From Pseudomonas sp. Z8(2022) (GTDB lineage: Bacteria; Pseudomonadota; Gammaproteobacteria; Pseudomonadales; Pseudomonadaceae), in the NCBI RefSeq assembly GCF_025837155.1, contig NZ_CP107549.1, positions 2,666,001 through 2,730,000 on the forward strand: a stretch of 64,000 nt of DNA. The letters run 5' to 3'. Below are positions 1-8,851 of the stretch, piece by piece (position 1 is the first letter of the stretch; every line of letters starts with the position of its first letter). The notes below the pieces were generated by a model. That model had not been told where the DNA came from, did no database searches, and worked only from the letters and a program-made list of their open reading frames with translations. The position numbers and the translations under genes are program-made.

Positions 1-893
1 TTAACAAAATACAAAGACCGACGGAATTTGACATTACCCTGCTCACTTGACTTCCTTCCATAGTCAACTCGACCCAAGGCGGCCCAAGCCGTCTTGCTGT
101 CTCGGCACAGGGCTTCCAGCTCTTTCGGTTCCAAGGAGAAGCTGTCGTCGGGTCCACCGCCACTGCGATCCAGAGTGAAGTGCTTCTCGATGATGGAAGC
201 ACCCAGCGCCACGCTAGCTATAGCTGTGGTGTTATCCAACGTGTGGTCGGATAGACCCGTTACCAGACCAAAGCGCTGGATCATGTCCGGGATGGTGCGC
301 AGGTTGTAATCCTCGGCTGGAGCCGGGTAGCCACTGACGCAATGGAGGATTGCCAGCTCTTTGCAGCCGCCTTCACGTGCCGCCTCGATGGCCTCCTGAA
401 TTTCCTCAGCATCTGCCATACCCGTGGAGATAATCATCGGTTTTCCAGTGCTGGCTACATATTTGATCAATGGCAGATCTACAGCCTCAAAAGAGGCGAT
501 TTTGTACGCCGGCGCGTTGAGGTCTTCTAGTAGGTCTACAGCCGTGTTATCGAAGGGCGAACTGAACATGGTAATCCCAATTTTCCGGGCATGTTCGAAC
601 AATGGCTTGTGCCACTCCCAGGGAGTATGCGCCTCCTCGTATAGATCATAAAGCGTACGCCCGTCCCATAATCCTCCGGAAATACGAAATTCCTCATTGT
701 CGCTACGCAAAGTTATAGTATCTGCCGTATATGTTTGGAGCTTAACCGCCGAAGCACCTGCCTCTAATGCAGCGGTTACTAGCTTTTTAGCTCGCTCTAG
801 GCTGCCGCCGTGGTTAGCGGACATTTCCGCAATGATAAAAGGAGGGCAGCCCTCCCCAATACCCACACCCGCAACTTCAATATACTTGCTCAT
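1..893 (-). CDS. pseI: Pseudaminic acid synthase PseI, 3' end cut by window edge
   Basis: Condenses 2,4-diacetamido-2,4,6-trideoxy-L-altrose with phosphoenolpyruvate to give pseudaminic acid, the step before CMP activation; cytoplasmic. I read 297 codons of the NeuB-type TIM barrel: FIIAEMSANHGG near residue 20, KLQTYTADT near 52, MFSSPFD, YKIASFE, STGMA, LHCVSGYPAP, GLSDHT and IEKHFTLD. The C-terminal SAF/antifreeze-like domain (about 50 residues in the family) lies beyond the left edge. The ATG overlaps the stop of the WbqC-family gene (ATGA), so the two are translationally coupled. It is the last gene of the pse operon in view. A legionaminic or sialic acid synthase is less likely because pseB, pseC, pseF and pseG are all present. 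Confidence 0.88.
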   Translation of the reverse strand, partial: MSKYIEVAGVGIGEGCPPFIIAEMSANHGGSLERAKKLVTAALEAGASAVKLQTYTADTITLRSDNEEFRISGGLWDGRTLYDLYEEAHTPWEWHKPLFEHARKIGITMFSSPFDNTAVDLLEDLNAPAYKIASFEAVDLPLIKYVASTGKPMIISTGMADAEEIQEAIEAAREGGCKELAILHCVSGYPAPAEDYNLRTIPDMIQRFGLVTGLSDHTLDNTTAIASVALGASIIEKHFTLDRSGGGPDDSFSLEPKELEALCRDSKTAWAALGRVDYGRKSSEQGNVKFRRSLYFV

Positions 894-1585
894 AAACTCT
901 CCATTGCATAATTTCCAGCCTGCTTGAAGCCTTGGATAGCCACAACATCGATAAACGAAAGGTGGGAGTGAAAGAGATCAGTACGATACTGCTCGTAATC
1001 GGCCGGACTATAGTTTTGAAACTCCAAATTTATAGTTGTCTTCAATGAAAAGCCATCGGACTCGAGATACTCTCTCGCACCTTGTGGAGATAGGTAGGTA
1101 TCACACCCTAGCTTCTCACATATCGCAATAACATGTTCCGTTCTATGCCCGCCGCAATTGAGCTCTGAGGCAGAAATACACTTTATCGCCAATCCAGCCC
1201 TATCAGCCAACTCAAGAATAATTCGCTGGTTCAGCGGCACAAGATGTGAAAATGACTCTTCATTAAATATTGGATAGAGGCAATCTAAGAGCTCATCCCC
1301 ATAGGGTGCTTTGCGATAAGCTGAAACCAAAGTCTTCCAGTGTTTAGTTTTCCAATGTTTATTTTCAACCAGCTGTATATCAGCAAGCATCGTTTTATGC
1401 GATACGTTCTTAATGGGTACTGTAAGATAATGCTCTTTGCCATCTAACAGAATTCTGTTTCGATTCTGCCATGACTGCTGTTCGTACTGCACATCATCCA
1501 AGAAAACGAACACATCGACTGAGGCCATCAAATTGAAGTAACCTGCCCAGGGCAAGTAGGTTGGCTGCATTATTGCACAGCGCAT
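890..1585 (-). CDS. WbqC family protein, possible amino-sugar acylation enzyme
   Basis: A 231-residue protein with the WbqC signatures: QPTYLPWAGYF close to the N-terminus and FVFLDDVQYEQQSWQNRN at about residues 28-45. The family is found in O-antigen and nonulosonate gene clusters; its reaction is poorly established, and a role in transferring an acyl group to an amino sugar is my inference. I chose the ATG at 1585 (MRCAIMQPT) over the upstream alternative start at 1603 because GGAGG lies just before it and the family begins close to MQPTYLPW. It overlaps the FAD gene by 16 nt and the pseI start by 4 nt. It sits where many pse operons carry the acetyltransferase pseH, so it may supply an alternative N-acyl group. 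Confidence 0.75.
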   Translation of the reverse strand: MRCAIMQPTYLPWAGYFNLMASVDVFVFLDDVQYEQQSWQNRNRILLDGKEHYLTVPIKNVSHKTMLADIQLVENKHWKTKHWKTLVSAYRKAPYGDELLDCLYPIFNEESFSHLVPLNQRIILELADRAGLAIKCISASELNCGGHRTEHVIAICEKLGCDTYLSPQGAREYLESDGFSLKTTINLEFQNYSPADYEQYRTDLFHSHLSFIDVVAIQGFKQAGNYAMESL

Positions 1586-2817
1586 GAGGAGGCCTCCGTA
1601 CACTGAAAAGCCGAGAATGCCGCTTTAACTTTTTCATCACGACCATAAAATTGCCAGCCGCCCGGAATTACAGCATGTTCAGCCAATGAAGAGGCAAGCA
1701 GGCTTAGGGTCTCTTTGTCAGAAAGCGTCAATAGTGTATATCGCTTCTGCAGCACAAGATGCTCCGAGGTCACCTTGCAAGCCCATCCCATCCGCCGCAT
1801 CAGTGCATTAAGTTCTGTTATGAGCTCACCGCAAGAACGCCCTGTATCGAAACCTTCAACAGTTATCTTGCTCACACCTTGCAAGTCATATTTAAAAATT
1901 CGCAAGAATGGCGAATCACGCAAGAACGTCTGGTAGTAAACTGGCACCCCTTCCGGCTCTATATCCAAGGTTGCCACCAGATTGAAGCAAGACATCGCTG
2001 GCATCTCCAGACGACGCCCGGTGACCAAATGAGCCAAGGCAGTGGGGTTCGCACACCATACTTTCAAGTCATCAGGTAATTTTTTCTTCCTGACACTGAA
2101 CTCTAATTTCCCTGAGATCATGCGCGGTGTTACCGGCGCCTGTAAATGCACCATTACCCCGCGCTTTACCATCTCTGTATGAATAGCGTCAAAAAAATTA
2201 TTATAACCATGTGCCGGCAGTGCCGCGGCCTGAACAGCTAACGGTGGCTCAAATAAATGCCTTGGCAGACCAAGCATATCATTTGCCCACGGAGATTCTT
2301 CTTTCGTATTCCGAACGCGCTCTACGGCATCTGAATAGAAGACGCGCCCAAGCTGCATGTGCGTGCAGTTACCGGCATCTAGGTTATGCAGATCCCCAAA
2401 CCTTTTTGCCCATGACAATAACGCATCAGCCACAACAGGCTCATAGGCACCCAAGCGCTCAGCCACTGTATTATTGTCATGATCAGACACCGTAACGTCA
2501 GACTGGCCCGGCACCACAACTTGGGCAAAGTCATCATAAATAACTAAATCTCCGAAAAGATCGTTCACAGATCCATAGCGATGCGGAAACTCAAAGAGAT
2601 CAACACCTTCGACTCTTTTGAAAAGAGCATGACTCTCAGCACCAACATTCAGATACTGACAGTTACTGAAAAATAGTTTCTCGCCTACTTGAACATCCCT
2701 GCATATACCACCCAGACAGTCACTCGCCTCGTAGAGAGAGACAGCGTGCCCGAGATCAGAAAACTTCAAAGCCAGCAGGCAGCCAGAAATACCTCCACCT
2801 ACTATCGATACATTCAT
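1570..2817 (-). CDS. FAD/NAD(P)-binding oxidoreductase, UDP-galactopyranose mutase-like fold
   Basis: A 415-residue protein that opens with a Rossmann dinucleotide fingerprint (IVGGGISGCLLAL, residues 5-17) followed by an acidic E at the end of beta-2 (SLYEASDCLGGICRD), typical of FAD-binding NAD(P)-like and amine-oxidase/UGM-type flavoproteins. The text after it (FFSNCQYLN) recalls the region after the glycine motif in UDP-galactopyranose mutases, but the overall family is not one I can name firmly. Start and stop overlap neighbours (4 nt with the methyltransferase, 16 nt with wbqC), so it is part of the pse operon and presumably acts on the same nucleotide sugar, sugar acid or modifying group. 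Base composition is richer in A+T than the genes to the right. Confidence 0.65.
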   Translation of the reverse strand: MNVSIVGGGISGCLLALKFSDLGHAVSLYEASDCLGGICRDVQVGEKLFFSNCQYLNVGAESHALFKRVEGVDLFEFPHRYGSVNDLFGDLVIYDDFAQVVVPGQSDVTVSDHDNNTVAERLGAYEPVVADALLSWAKRFGDLHNLDAGNCTHMQLGRVFYSDAVERVRNTKEESPWANDMLGLPRHLFEPPLAVQAAALPAHGYNNFFDAIHTEMVKRGVMVHLQAPVTPRMISGKLEFSVRKKKLPDDLKVWCANPTALAHLVTGRRLEMPAMSCFNLVATLDIEPEGVPVYYQTFLRDSPFLRIFKYDLQGVSKITVEGFDTGRSCGELITELNALMRRMGWACKVTSEHLVLQKRYTLLTLSDKETLSLLASSLAEHAVIPGGWQFYGRDEKVKAAFSAFQCTEASSCAVQ

Positions 2818-3422
2818 GGCCGATTCGCCAATTTGTAAGCATAAACTGCAAACTCGAATGGCACTATCGTCTCTTTTACAACATAATCATTCCGAATAGA
2901 AACATACGGCGTAAGGCCTTTAATAAAACCAAATACTTTTTCTGGCTCCACATACCAAAGGCCATCATCATAGTAATCAACATGGCTACTCATGAGATTG
3001 AACGCCACGCCCTTCCCCGCTATAGCAAAAAGCTTTTGGATCGTAGCACTGAAAAAAAACCAGTTATCTTCAATGCGATTATTAAAAACACCGCTTACAA
3101 AAACGTAATCAAACGTTTCCTCACAAAAATCTTCCCAACTCCCAAATCTATGCTCAGGATGTTTATCCTTCGCATAGACGAAAAATTCATCAACTATATC
3201 AACGCCCGTATAACTTACAGAGATCCCTTGCTGCTTCAGGTACGTGGCGAAATGCCCTGTCCCGCAACCAAAATCCAATATTTTAGCACCATCCAAATCC
3301 GCAACGCCGGTCAATACTTTGAATCGGGCTTCCTGTGATTCCTTAGAAGAATATTGCGCGGCTTCATATGTATCGCCATGCATTTTTAGTAAATCATTGT
3401 AATGTGACCTAATGTCTTTCAT
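2814..3422 (-). CDS. Class I SAM-dependent methyltransferase
   Basis: A 202-residue Rossmann-fold methyltransferase. Motif I is ILDFGCGTGHF (about residues 44-54); the acidic loop at the end of beta-2 is YTGVDIVDEF; motif IV is approximately FDYVFVSGVFNN. The substrate cannot be read from sequence. It is embedded in the pse operon with ATGA overlaps on both sides (pseG upstream, the FAD gene downstream), so modification of the sugar, or of a group later attached to it, is the simplest inference. The gene is clearly A+T-rich compared with housekeeping genes in the window, which suggests acquisition with the O-antigen cassette. Confidence 0.75.
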   Translation of the reverse strand: MKDIRSHYNDLLKMHGDTYEAAQYSSKESQEARFKVLTGVADLDGAKILDFGCGTGHFATYLKQQGISVSYTGVDIVDEFFVYAKDKHPEHRFGSWEDFCEETFDYVFVSGVFNNRIEDNWFFFSATIQKLFAIAGKGVAFNLMSSHVDYYDDGLWYVEPEKVFGFIKGLTPYVSIRNDYVVKETIVPFEFAVYAYKLANRP

Positions 3423-4474
3423 CTAAAACTCTCTTCCATAATTTCTACAATTCGTCGAGCCCCGTCCAAAGGAACCACACCACGCCCATCTGGCTCCCAA
3501 GGCAGGTTTAACAAACGACTCAAAGCAATAGTTACGTGCTCTGACGATCCCAAACTCTCCAGGGGCAACATTAAAGCACGACCATTACTGATAAAGTACT
3601 CAGCTACATCCTTCTGAATATCAGATAGTGGCGTCAATAGACATGGTATCTCCAACGCCTGCAACTCAACAGCGAACATACCACAAGCGACAATGGCTGC
3701 CCTGGTCTCCGCCAGTAAAGGTCCTATTTGTCGGTGTGCTACCGTAAAGGCTACGCCATGAGACTGGCACCATGTCTGTAACTCTGACTGCCGTGTATTC
3801 ATTACGCCAACTAATACATGCAACGGGTACGGCATACCTTGAGTAATAAGAGACTCCAGCACTTTCTGCGTATTATTTCCAGAGTCTGCCCCACCCATGA
3901 AAACAACAATATATCCCTGCTGGCTCAGCCACTTCTGTTTGGATATACGCAAGTCGAATACCTGACTAAACTCCCGGCGTAACAGAGTGAAGCGCGGCCC
4001 CAACAGTAGTTGACAATATTCCGGAACCAGAGCGGGATAACGCTCGTGGATTGAAGAAATAGCATTCTGGTCCACTAGCAAGTCACAGGCATACTGCCGA
4101 TTGGCCAAGTCATCTATAACAGCAATGTGAGCGCCACATTGAACTACGGCGTTATGCCAGCGACCATCCAACTGATAATGGTCAACAATTACCCAGTCTG
4201 GCTCATAAGCATTGTTGTTAAGCACTCCTAAGGTATTCTCCGCATCTTGCAGCCAATCCCATCCGGAATCGGAAAACTCTTGCCTTACTGCTGGCAAAGG
4301 CCAGACCTGAAAACCTCTTTCAGTCAACTCTTTAATCAAAGAGCCGACGAAAGCCACACAGACAAATACCACCTCATGATTGCGCTCAATCAAGACCTCA
4401 GCCAGAGAAACGCATCGCATAACATGGCCCGACCCCATATGCTGCGAGGCATCCACACGAATAACTACGTTCAT
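3419..4474 (-). CDS. pseG: UDP-2,4-diacetamido-2,4,6-trideoxy-beta-L-altropyranose hydrolase PseG
   Basis: Removes UDP from the nucleotide-activated altrose derivative so that PseI can condense the free sugar with PEP. The 351-residue protein starts MNVVIRVDASQHMGSGHVMRC, matching the family's N-terminal RxDxxxxxGxGHxxR pattern with the catalytic-loop histidine; VFMGGADSGNN at about residue 191 and the acidic C-terminal nucleotide-binding lobe fit the GT-B-like fold. Typical PseG is 270-350 residues. Some relatives carry a fused PseH acetyltransferase domain after PseG; the length here leaves no room for one. The start overlaps pseF by 4 nt and the stop overlaps the methyltransferase by 4 nt. 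Confidence 0.88.
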   Translation of the reverse strand: MNVVIRVDASQHMGSGHVMRCVSLAEVLIERNHEVVFVCVAFVGSLIKELTERGFQVWPLPAVRQEFSDSGWDWLQDAENTLGVLNNNAYEPDWVIVDHYQLDGRWHNAVVQCGAHIAVIDDLANRQYACDLLVDQNAISSIHERYPALVPEYCQLLLGPRFTLLRREFSQVFDLRISKQKWLSQQGYIVVFMGGADSGNNTQKVLESLITQGMPYPLHVLVGVMNTRQSELQTWCQSHGVAFTVAHRQIGPLLAETRAAIVACGMFAVELQALEIPCLLTPLSDIQKDVAEYFISNGRALMLPLESLGSSEHVTIALSRLLNLPWEPDGRGVVPLDGARRIVEIMEESFR

Positions 4475-5172
4475 GAGCGCTGCGTTTCCTGCATGACTCT
4501 ATATAGGCATTCTGCTCTCACCCAATCTTCCAGCGTATCGATATCCTGTACACGATAGCGAGGAAGCACAACCGGAGCGGCGTCCTGCGAAAATACCGGT
4601 TTTCCGTTCAACCAGGCTTCCGCCTTACCCCAACAGAACTGGCCTGCATCATGCCAGGCCTCTTCAAGATCCTGAGAGCGCGTGTTAAATTGCGTGGAAT
4701 CGAACATTTCCACCCGCTGCTCCTTGGTAATACGTATAGCCCGCTGAATAGGAAAAGCGTAGCTGGTAACAGCAAAAGCATAATCGCAGTATTCATCGGC
4801 CATCATATCCAGCCCCTTTTTTAAATCCACTGTAGACGTAAAAGGAGCTGTGGCGTAAATGCAGCAAGCCAGCGTGACCTGCTGTTCAGAATTCGTATTC
4901 ACCCACTTAATAGCATGCGCTATAACTGGGATGGTACCTGTATAGTCATCCGATAATGTCGCAGGCCGAACAAATGGAGTGGTAGCCCCATGCGCTCGGG
5001 CAACTTCCGCTATTTCCTCATCATCAGTAGAAACGATGACCTGATCGAAACAGCCGCTGTTTAATGCTGCCTCAATAGACCATGCGATAATAGGCTTTCC
5101 GTAAAACAGCTTGATATTCTTGCGGGGAATTCGCTTGCTGCCCCCACGGGCTGGAATTACTGCAATTTTCAT
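4471..5172 (-). CDS. pseF: Pseudaminic acid cytidylyltransferase PseF
   Basis: Transfers CMP from CTP to pseudaminic acid, making the activated donor for glycosyltransferases. The 233-residue protein has the CMP-sialate synthase fold: IPARGGSKRIPRKN (residues 6-19) for CTP binding, PIIAWSIEAAL, VSTDDEEIA and ATAPFTSTVDL for the metal and sugar site. It overlaps pseG by 4 nt and follows pseC after 57 nt. Gene order pseB-pseC-pseF-pseG is the standard one and separates this gene from neuA-type paralogues. Confidence 0.9.
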   Translation of the reverse strand: MKIAVIPARGGSKRIPRKNIKLFYGKPIIAWSIEAALNSGCFDQVIVSTDDEEIAEVARAHGATTPFVRPATLSDDYTGTIPVIAHAIKWVNTNSEQQVTLACCIYATAPFTSTVDLKKGLDMMADEYCDYAFAVTSYAFPIQRAIRITKEQRVEMFDSTQFNTRSQDLEEAWHDAGQFCWGKAEAWLNGKPVFSQDAAPVVLPRYRVQDIDTLEDWVRAECLYRVMQETQRS

Positions 5173-5229
5173 TATTCACCCTGCCCATATTTAAAGATGA
5201 CTTGGCAAATTGAACGGTGGGAAACGCCC

Positions 5230-6399
5230 TCAACCACCGTGAATTCCTAATGCACGCCTCAATACTTTAACAACCTGCCCCTGCTCATGCTCTCTCAATG
5301 CTTGAAACATCGGCAAGCTAATCGCCTCGGCGTAATAGCGCTCGGCCTCAGGGAAGTCCCCCTGTCGGAACCCCATTCGCTGGTAATACGGCTGGGTGTG
5401 CACGGGTATGTAATGCAGGTTTACACCGACGCCCTGTTCGCGCAGGGCTTCGAACACTTGTCGATGAGTTTTGCCGATCTTGTCCAGCTGCAGACGGATG
5501 ACATAAAGATGCAGGCCGGAGTAGCTGTCCGGGTGCTGCCAGGGAGTGGTGACAGGCAGCTCGGCAAGCAGCGTGTCATAGCGGCTGGCCAACTGGTGGC
5601 GACGCGCAACGAACTGATCCAGTCGCTCCATCTGGCTGTTGCCGAGAGCCGCTTGCAGCTCCGTCATTCGGTAGTTGAAGCCCAGGTCGATCTGCTGGTA
5701 GTACCACGGGCCATCGGCTTCATGAGTCATCTGATTTGCATCACGGGTTATCCCATGACTGCGCAAGAGAGCCATCTTGCTGGCCAACTCAGCATCGTTG
5801 GTAAGCGCCATGCCACCTTCGGCAGTCGTGATGATCTTCACCGGGTGGAAGCTGAAAACGGTGATATCGCTATAGCGGCAACTGCCGATGAACTCGCCTC
5901 GGTACTTGCCCCCAATGGCGTGGGAGGCATCTTCGATGATCTTGAAGCCGTAGCGCTGCGCAAGAGCGCCGATAGCCTGCATGTCGCAGGGCTGACCGCT
6001 CAGGTGTACCGCGACCAAAACCTTGGGCAGCTTGCCGTCTCGCTCGGCCTGCTCCAGCTTGTCGGCCAATGCTTTTGGACAGAGGTTATAGGTGCGCGGA
6101 TCGATGTCGACGAAATCCACACCTGCACCGCAGTACAGCGCGCAATTTGCCGACGCAACAAAGGTAATCGGCGTGGTCCACAACACATCACCCGGGCCAA
6201 GCCCCAACGCCAGGCAAGCGATATGCAGCGCCGAGGTGGCACTGTTGACTGCCAGCGCATGGCTGGCACCCACGTGCAGGGCCACGTTTTGCTCGAAGCG
6301 AGGTACCTGTGGGCCCTGGGTAAGGAAGTCGGATTTCAGGACATCCAGAACCGCATCGATGTCGGCCTGACTGATGTCTTGGCGACCGTAGGGGATCAT
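5230..6399 (-). CDS. pseC: UDP-4-amino-4,6-dideoxy-N-acetyl-beta-L-altrosamine transaminase PseC
   Basis: PLP-dependent aminotransferase of the DegT/DnrJ/EryC1 family that converts the 4-keto product of PseB to the 4-amino sugar. The 389-residue protein opens MIPYGRQDISQADIDAVL, has the family motif EDASHAIGG, and the PLP Schiff-base lysine in FSFHPVKIITTAEGGM. The start lies 3 nt after the pseB stop, so the two enzymes are co-translated. Its product normally goes to the acetyltransferase PseH; no such gene is seen in the 6.4 kb that follow within this window. Confidence 0.92.
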   Translation of the reverse strand: MIPYGRQDISQADIDAVLDVLKSDFLTQGPQVPRFEQNVALHVGASHALAVNSATSALHIACLALGLGPGDVLWTTPITFVASANCALYCGAGVDFVDIDPRTYNLCPKALADKLEQAERDGKLPKVLVAVHLSGQPCDMQAIGALAQRYGFKIIEDASHAIGGKYRGEFIGSCRYSDITVFSFHPVKIITTAEGGMALTNDAELASKMALLRSHGITRDANQMTHEADGPWYYQQIDLGFNYRMTELQAALGNSQMERLDQFVARRHQLASRYDTLLAELPVTTPWQHPDSYSGLHLYVIRLQLDKIGKTHRQVFEALREQGVGVNLHYIPVHTQPYYQRMGFRQGDFPEAERYYAEAISLPMFQALREHEQGQVVKVLRRALGIHGG

Positions 6400-6402
6400 T
6401 AT

Positions 6403-7401
6403 TCAGATGCTCCCGATCTTTTCACGGTTGCTGTCGATCCAGGCTTGCAGTTGGGCATCACTCATCCACTCGCTGTTGTTGTCACTGGAATAGACAAAAC
6501 CTTCCGCCACCTTGATGCCATCCTTGATGCGCTTTGCGCAGGTGCCCCAGTCGTGGATTGTGGGCAGGATCTTGAAGTGCTCCGGGTATTCGTAGGTGTA
6601 GTAGGCGTCTTCAGCGCTGATCATCTGCTCGTGCAGCTTCTCACCGGGGCGAATGCCGACGACTTCCAGGCGGGCTTCCGGGGCGACCACTCGGGCCAGG
6701 TCCGTCACCTTCATGGACGGGATCTTCTTGACGTAGATTTCCCCGCCAACCATGTCTTCGAATGCATGCCAGACCAGTTCGACGCCCTCCTCGAGCGAGA
6801 TCATGAAGCGGGTCATGCGCTCATCGGTGATCGGCAGCACGCCCTTGTCCTTGATCGACATGAAGAACGGGATCACTGACCCCCGCGAACCCATCACGTT
6901 TCCGTAACGCACCACCGCCATGCGGGTATCGTGACCACCAGCATAGGAGTTGCCCGCGACGAACAGCTTGTCCGAGGCTAGCTTGGTGGCACCGTAAAGG
7001 TTGATCGGGCTGCTGGCCTTGTCGGTGGAGAGTGCGACCACACGCTTGACGCCCTTGTCGATGCAGGCATCGATCAGGTTCATGGCCCCATTGATATTGG
7101 TCTTGATGCATTCGAACGGATTGTATTCAGCGGTCGGAACGATCTTGGTCGCGGCGGCATGTACCACGTAATCCACGCCATCGAGGGCGCGATAGAGGCG
7201 ATCTTTGTCGCGAACATCGCCAATAAAGAAGCGAACACGCGGGTCGCCTTCGAATTTCTTGGCCATGTCCCATTGTTTCATCTCATCGCGAGAGAAGATG
7301 ATAATTTTCTTGGGATTGTATTTTGCCAATGTCATCGGCACGAATGTGTTGCCGAAAGAGCCAGTGCCCCCGGTAATGAGAATGGTTTTATTTTGAAGCA
7401 T
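6403..7401 (-). CDS. pseB: UDP-N-acetylglucosamine 4,6-dehydratase (inverting) PseB
   Basis: First step of pseudaminic acid synthesis: UDP-GlcNAc to UDP-2-acetamido-2,6-dideoxy-beta-L-arabino-hexos-4-ulose. A short-chain dehydrogenase of 332 residues with the NADP motif TGGTGSFG (residues 10-17), the T126-D127-K128 catalytic triplet in LSTDKAS and Y136-x3-K140 in LYGATK. The length fits soluble PseB/FlaA1 enzymes; the large membrane-anchored relatives such as WbpM are about twice as long. It follows wzx by 15 nt. FlaA1-type enzymes also serve flagellin glycosylation; the neighbouring wzx and the ihfB/rpsA border favour O-antigen here. Confidence 0.93.
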   Translation of the reverse strand: MLQNKTILITGGTGSFGNTFVPMTLAKYNPKKIIIFSRDEMKQWDMAKKFEGDPRVRFFIGDVRDKDRLYRALDGVDYVVHAAATKIVPTAEYNPFECIKTNINGAMNLIDACIDKGVKRVVALSTDKASSPINLYGATKLASDKLFVAGNSYAGGHDTRMAVVRYGNVMGSRGSVIPFFMSIKDKGVLPITDERMTRFMISLEEGVELVWHAFEDMVGGEIYVKKIPSMKVTDLARVVAPEARLEVVGIRPGEKLHEQMISAEDAYYTYEYPEHFKILPTIHDWGTCAKRIKDGIKVAEGFVYSSDNNSEWMSDAQLQAWIDSNREKIGSI

Positions 7402-7416
7402 GGGTAAGTCCTTACA

Positions 7417-8694
7417 TTAAACCCCTGATGCAGGGCTGTGATGGCGATACCGCACCGGAGTGAGCCGAATATAGGCCGCTACTTTCCAGACGAGCACCAG
7501 TGAAAAGGCAACGCAAAGGCCGACGGGAACAGCCAACGTAGGCCAAGTAGAAACGAGTGACCAAGTAACCGGCACGAACAGCAGCAAAGCCACGATATGA
7601 CTTTGAATGATCGCCCGATCCAACCGCTGCGCATACAGTGCGTAGTGAGGAATCATACTGAGATTGTAGAGTGCCATCGCCAGCAAAACCCAGGGGAACA
7701 CTTCAACATGCTCGCGATACAGCGGGCGATCAAGCCAGTGGAGCAAAGGATCGATTAGCGACAACGCGAGGATACAGAATCCAATCACGAGAAAAACGGT
7801 CTGCATGCAGAGCTTACGCATACCCAGCCTGAAGTTGGCCGGCTGCTCCTTTTGAAAAGCTGCAATCAACCCCGGATAGGCAAACACGAAAACTCCAGCC
7901 TCGAGGAATGCTCCCATAACAGTGGCAATGCTTATGAACAATACGTAAGCACCCAGTACATCAAGCCCCGCCAGGCTCTCCAGCCAGTAGCGATCAATCG
8001 TGAACAAAGCACGTATTGCAAGGGTAGCGACCAACAACGGCAGAGCAACCCTGACACCTTTGACGATCCAAGACCAATCGACTGGCAGAGACCACCCCCC
8101 CATCCGCATCGATATCAATCGCCATACGCACAGAGATAGAGCCACGAAGCCACCTACTGTCCAAGCCACCAGCACACTGGCCAACATGCGTATATCAGGA
8201 TCGGCATACATCGCCGGCACGAGTAGTAGCACCCAAGCCCCCTGGCGCAAGAACAGTGCGGCACTGGCGAACAATGGATCTGAAACTGCAATCAGCAAGC
8301 GCGAAGCCTCCTGATTGAGGTGTTCAAGAATGATCAACGCGAAAAACCAACCAGCAGCCCACCAAGGCAGCTTCCCCCCCACAAACACCAGCAAGAGCAA
8401 CGGCAACACAATGCTATAAAGCACCAACGTTAATGCGCCCTGACTTTTCAGCATCCCGCCCCAATGAGCCCTGTCGTACTTGAGGAGCTCTCGGGTTGTG
8501 TAAGCATAGAAGTCAAGCCCCAGCAAATAGAGGGCATAACCTATTGCAGCAACCAACAACCCATAAAGACCCAGCTCATGAGGTTCTAGAAATCTGGCAA
8601 GAAAGAAGATCAGCAAAAATTTGGCAAGTAGCGTCATCCCTCGCATGCCGAGGTTGAAAAGGCGATCAAGATGACTCACGCGCATCAGCGGCAT
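7417..8694 (-). CDS. wzx: Wzx-type polysaccharide flippase
   Basis: Polytopic inner-membrane protein of the MATE/polysaccharide-transport superfamily, about 425 residues with some 12 hydrophobic segments (for example LLAKFLLIFFLARFLEP near the N-terminus and LLVAAIGYALYLLGLDFYAY). Wzx proteins move lipid-linked O-antigen repeat units across the inner membrane. I place the start at ATG 8694 (MPLMRVSHLDRL); TTG 8712 and ATG 8685 are alternatives and none has a strong ribosome binding site. It is the first gene of the pse operon. Sequence among Wzx proteins is so divergent that the sugar specificity cannot be read. Confidence 0.75.
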   Translation of the reverse strand: MPLMRVSHLDRLFNLGMRGMTLLAKFLLIFFLARFLEPHELGLYGLLVAAIGYALYLLGLDFYAYTTRELLKYDRAHWGGMLKSQGALTLVLYSIVLPLLLLVFVGGKLPWWAAGWFFALIILEHLNQEASRLLIAVSDPLFASAALFLRQGAWVLLLVPAMYADPDIRMLASVLVAWTVGGFVALSLCVWRLISMRMGGWSLPVDWSWIVKGVRVALPLLVATLAIRALFTIDRYWLESLAGLDVLGAYVLFISIATVMGAFLEAGVFVFAYPGLIAAFQKEQPANFRLGMRKLCMQTVFLVIGFCILALSLIDPLLHWLDRPLYREHVEVFPWVLLAMALYNLSMIPHYALYAQRLDRAIIQSHIVALLLFVPVTWSLVSTWPTLAVPVGLCVAFSLVLVWKVAAYIRLTPVRYRHHSPASGV

Positions 8695-8851
8695 AACTGG
8701 AGAGCATTCCAACTGAAGCAGAATTGGCAGCCACAGCAGCGTTGATAGCTTTCACGCCCTCTAAGCACACTCAAAATACTGAAGAAAGAAGTACTCTCAG
8801 CGTCTGCAATACCGGCATTTCGCCACAAAAAGATTTTCATATCCGATGACA

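Noticed and set aside
5287..6879. 530-codon open frame opposite pseC and pseB
   Set aside because: Spans two real genes on the other strand; no recognisable motif.
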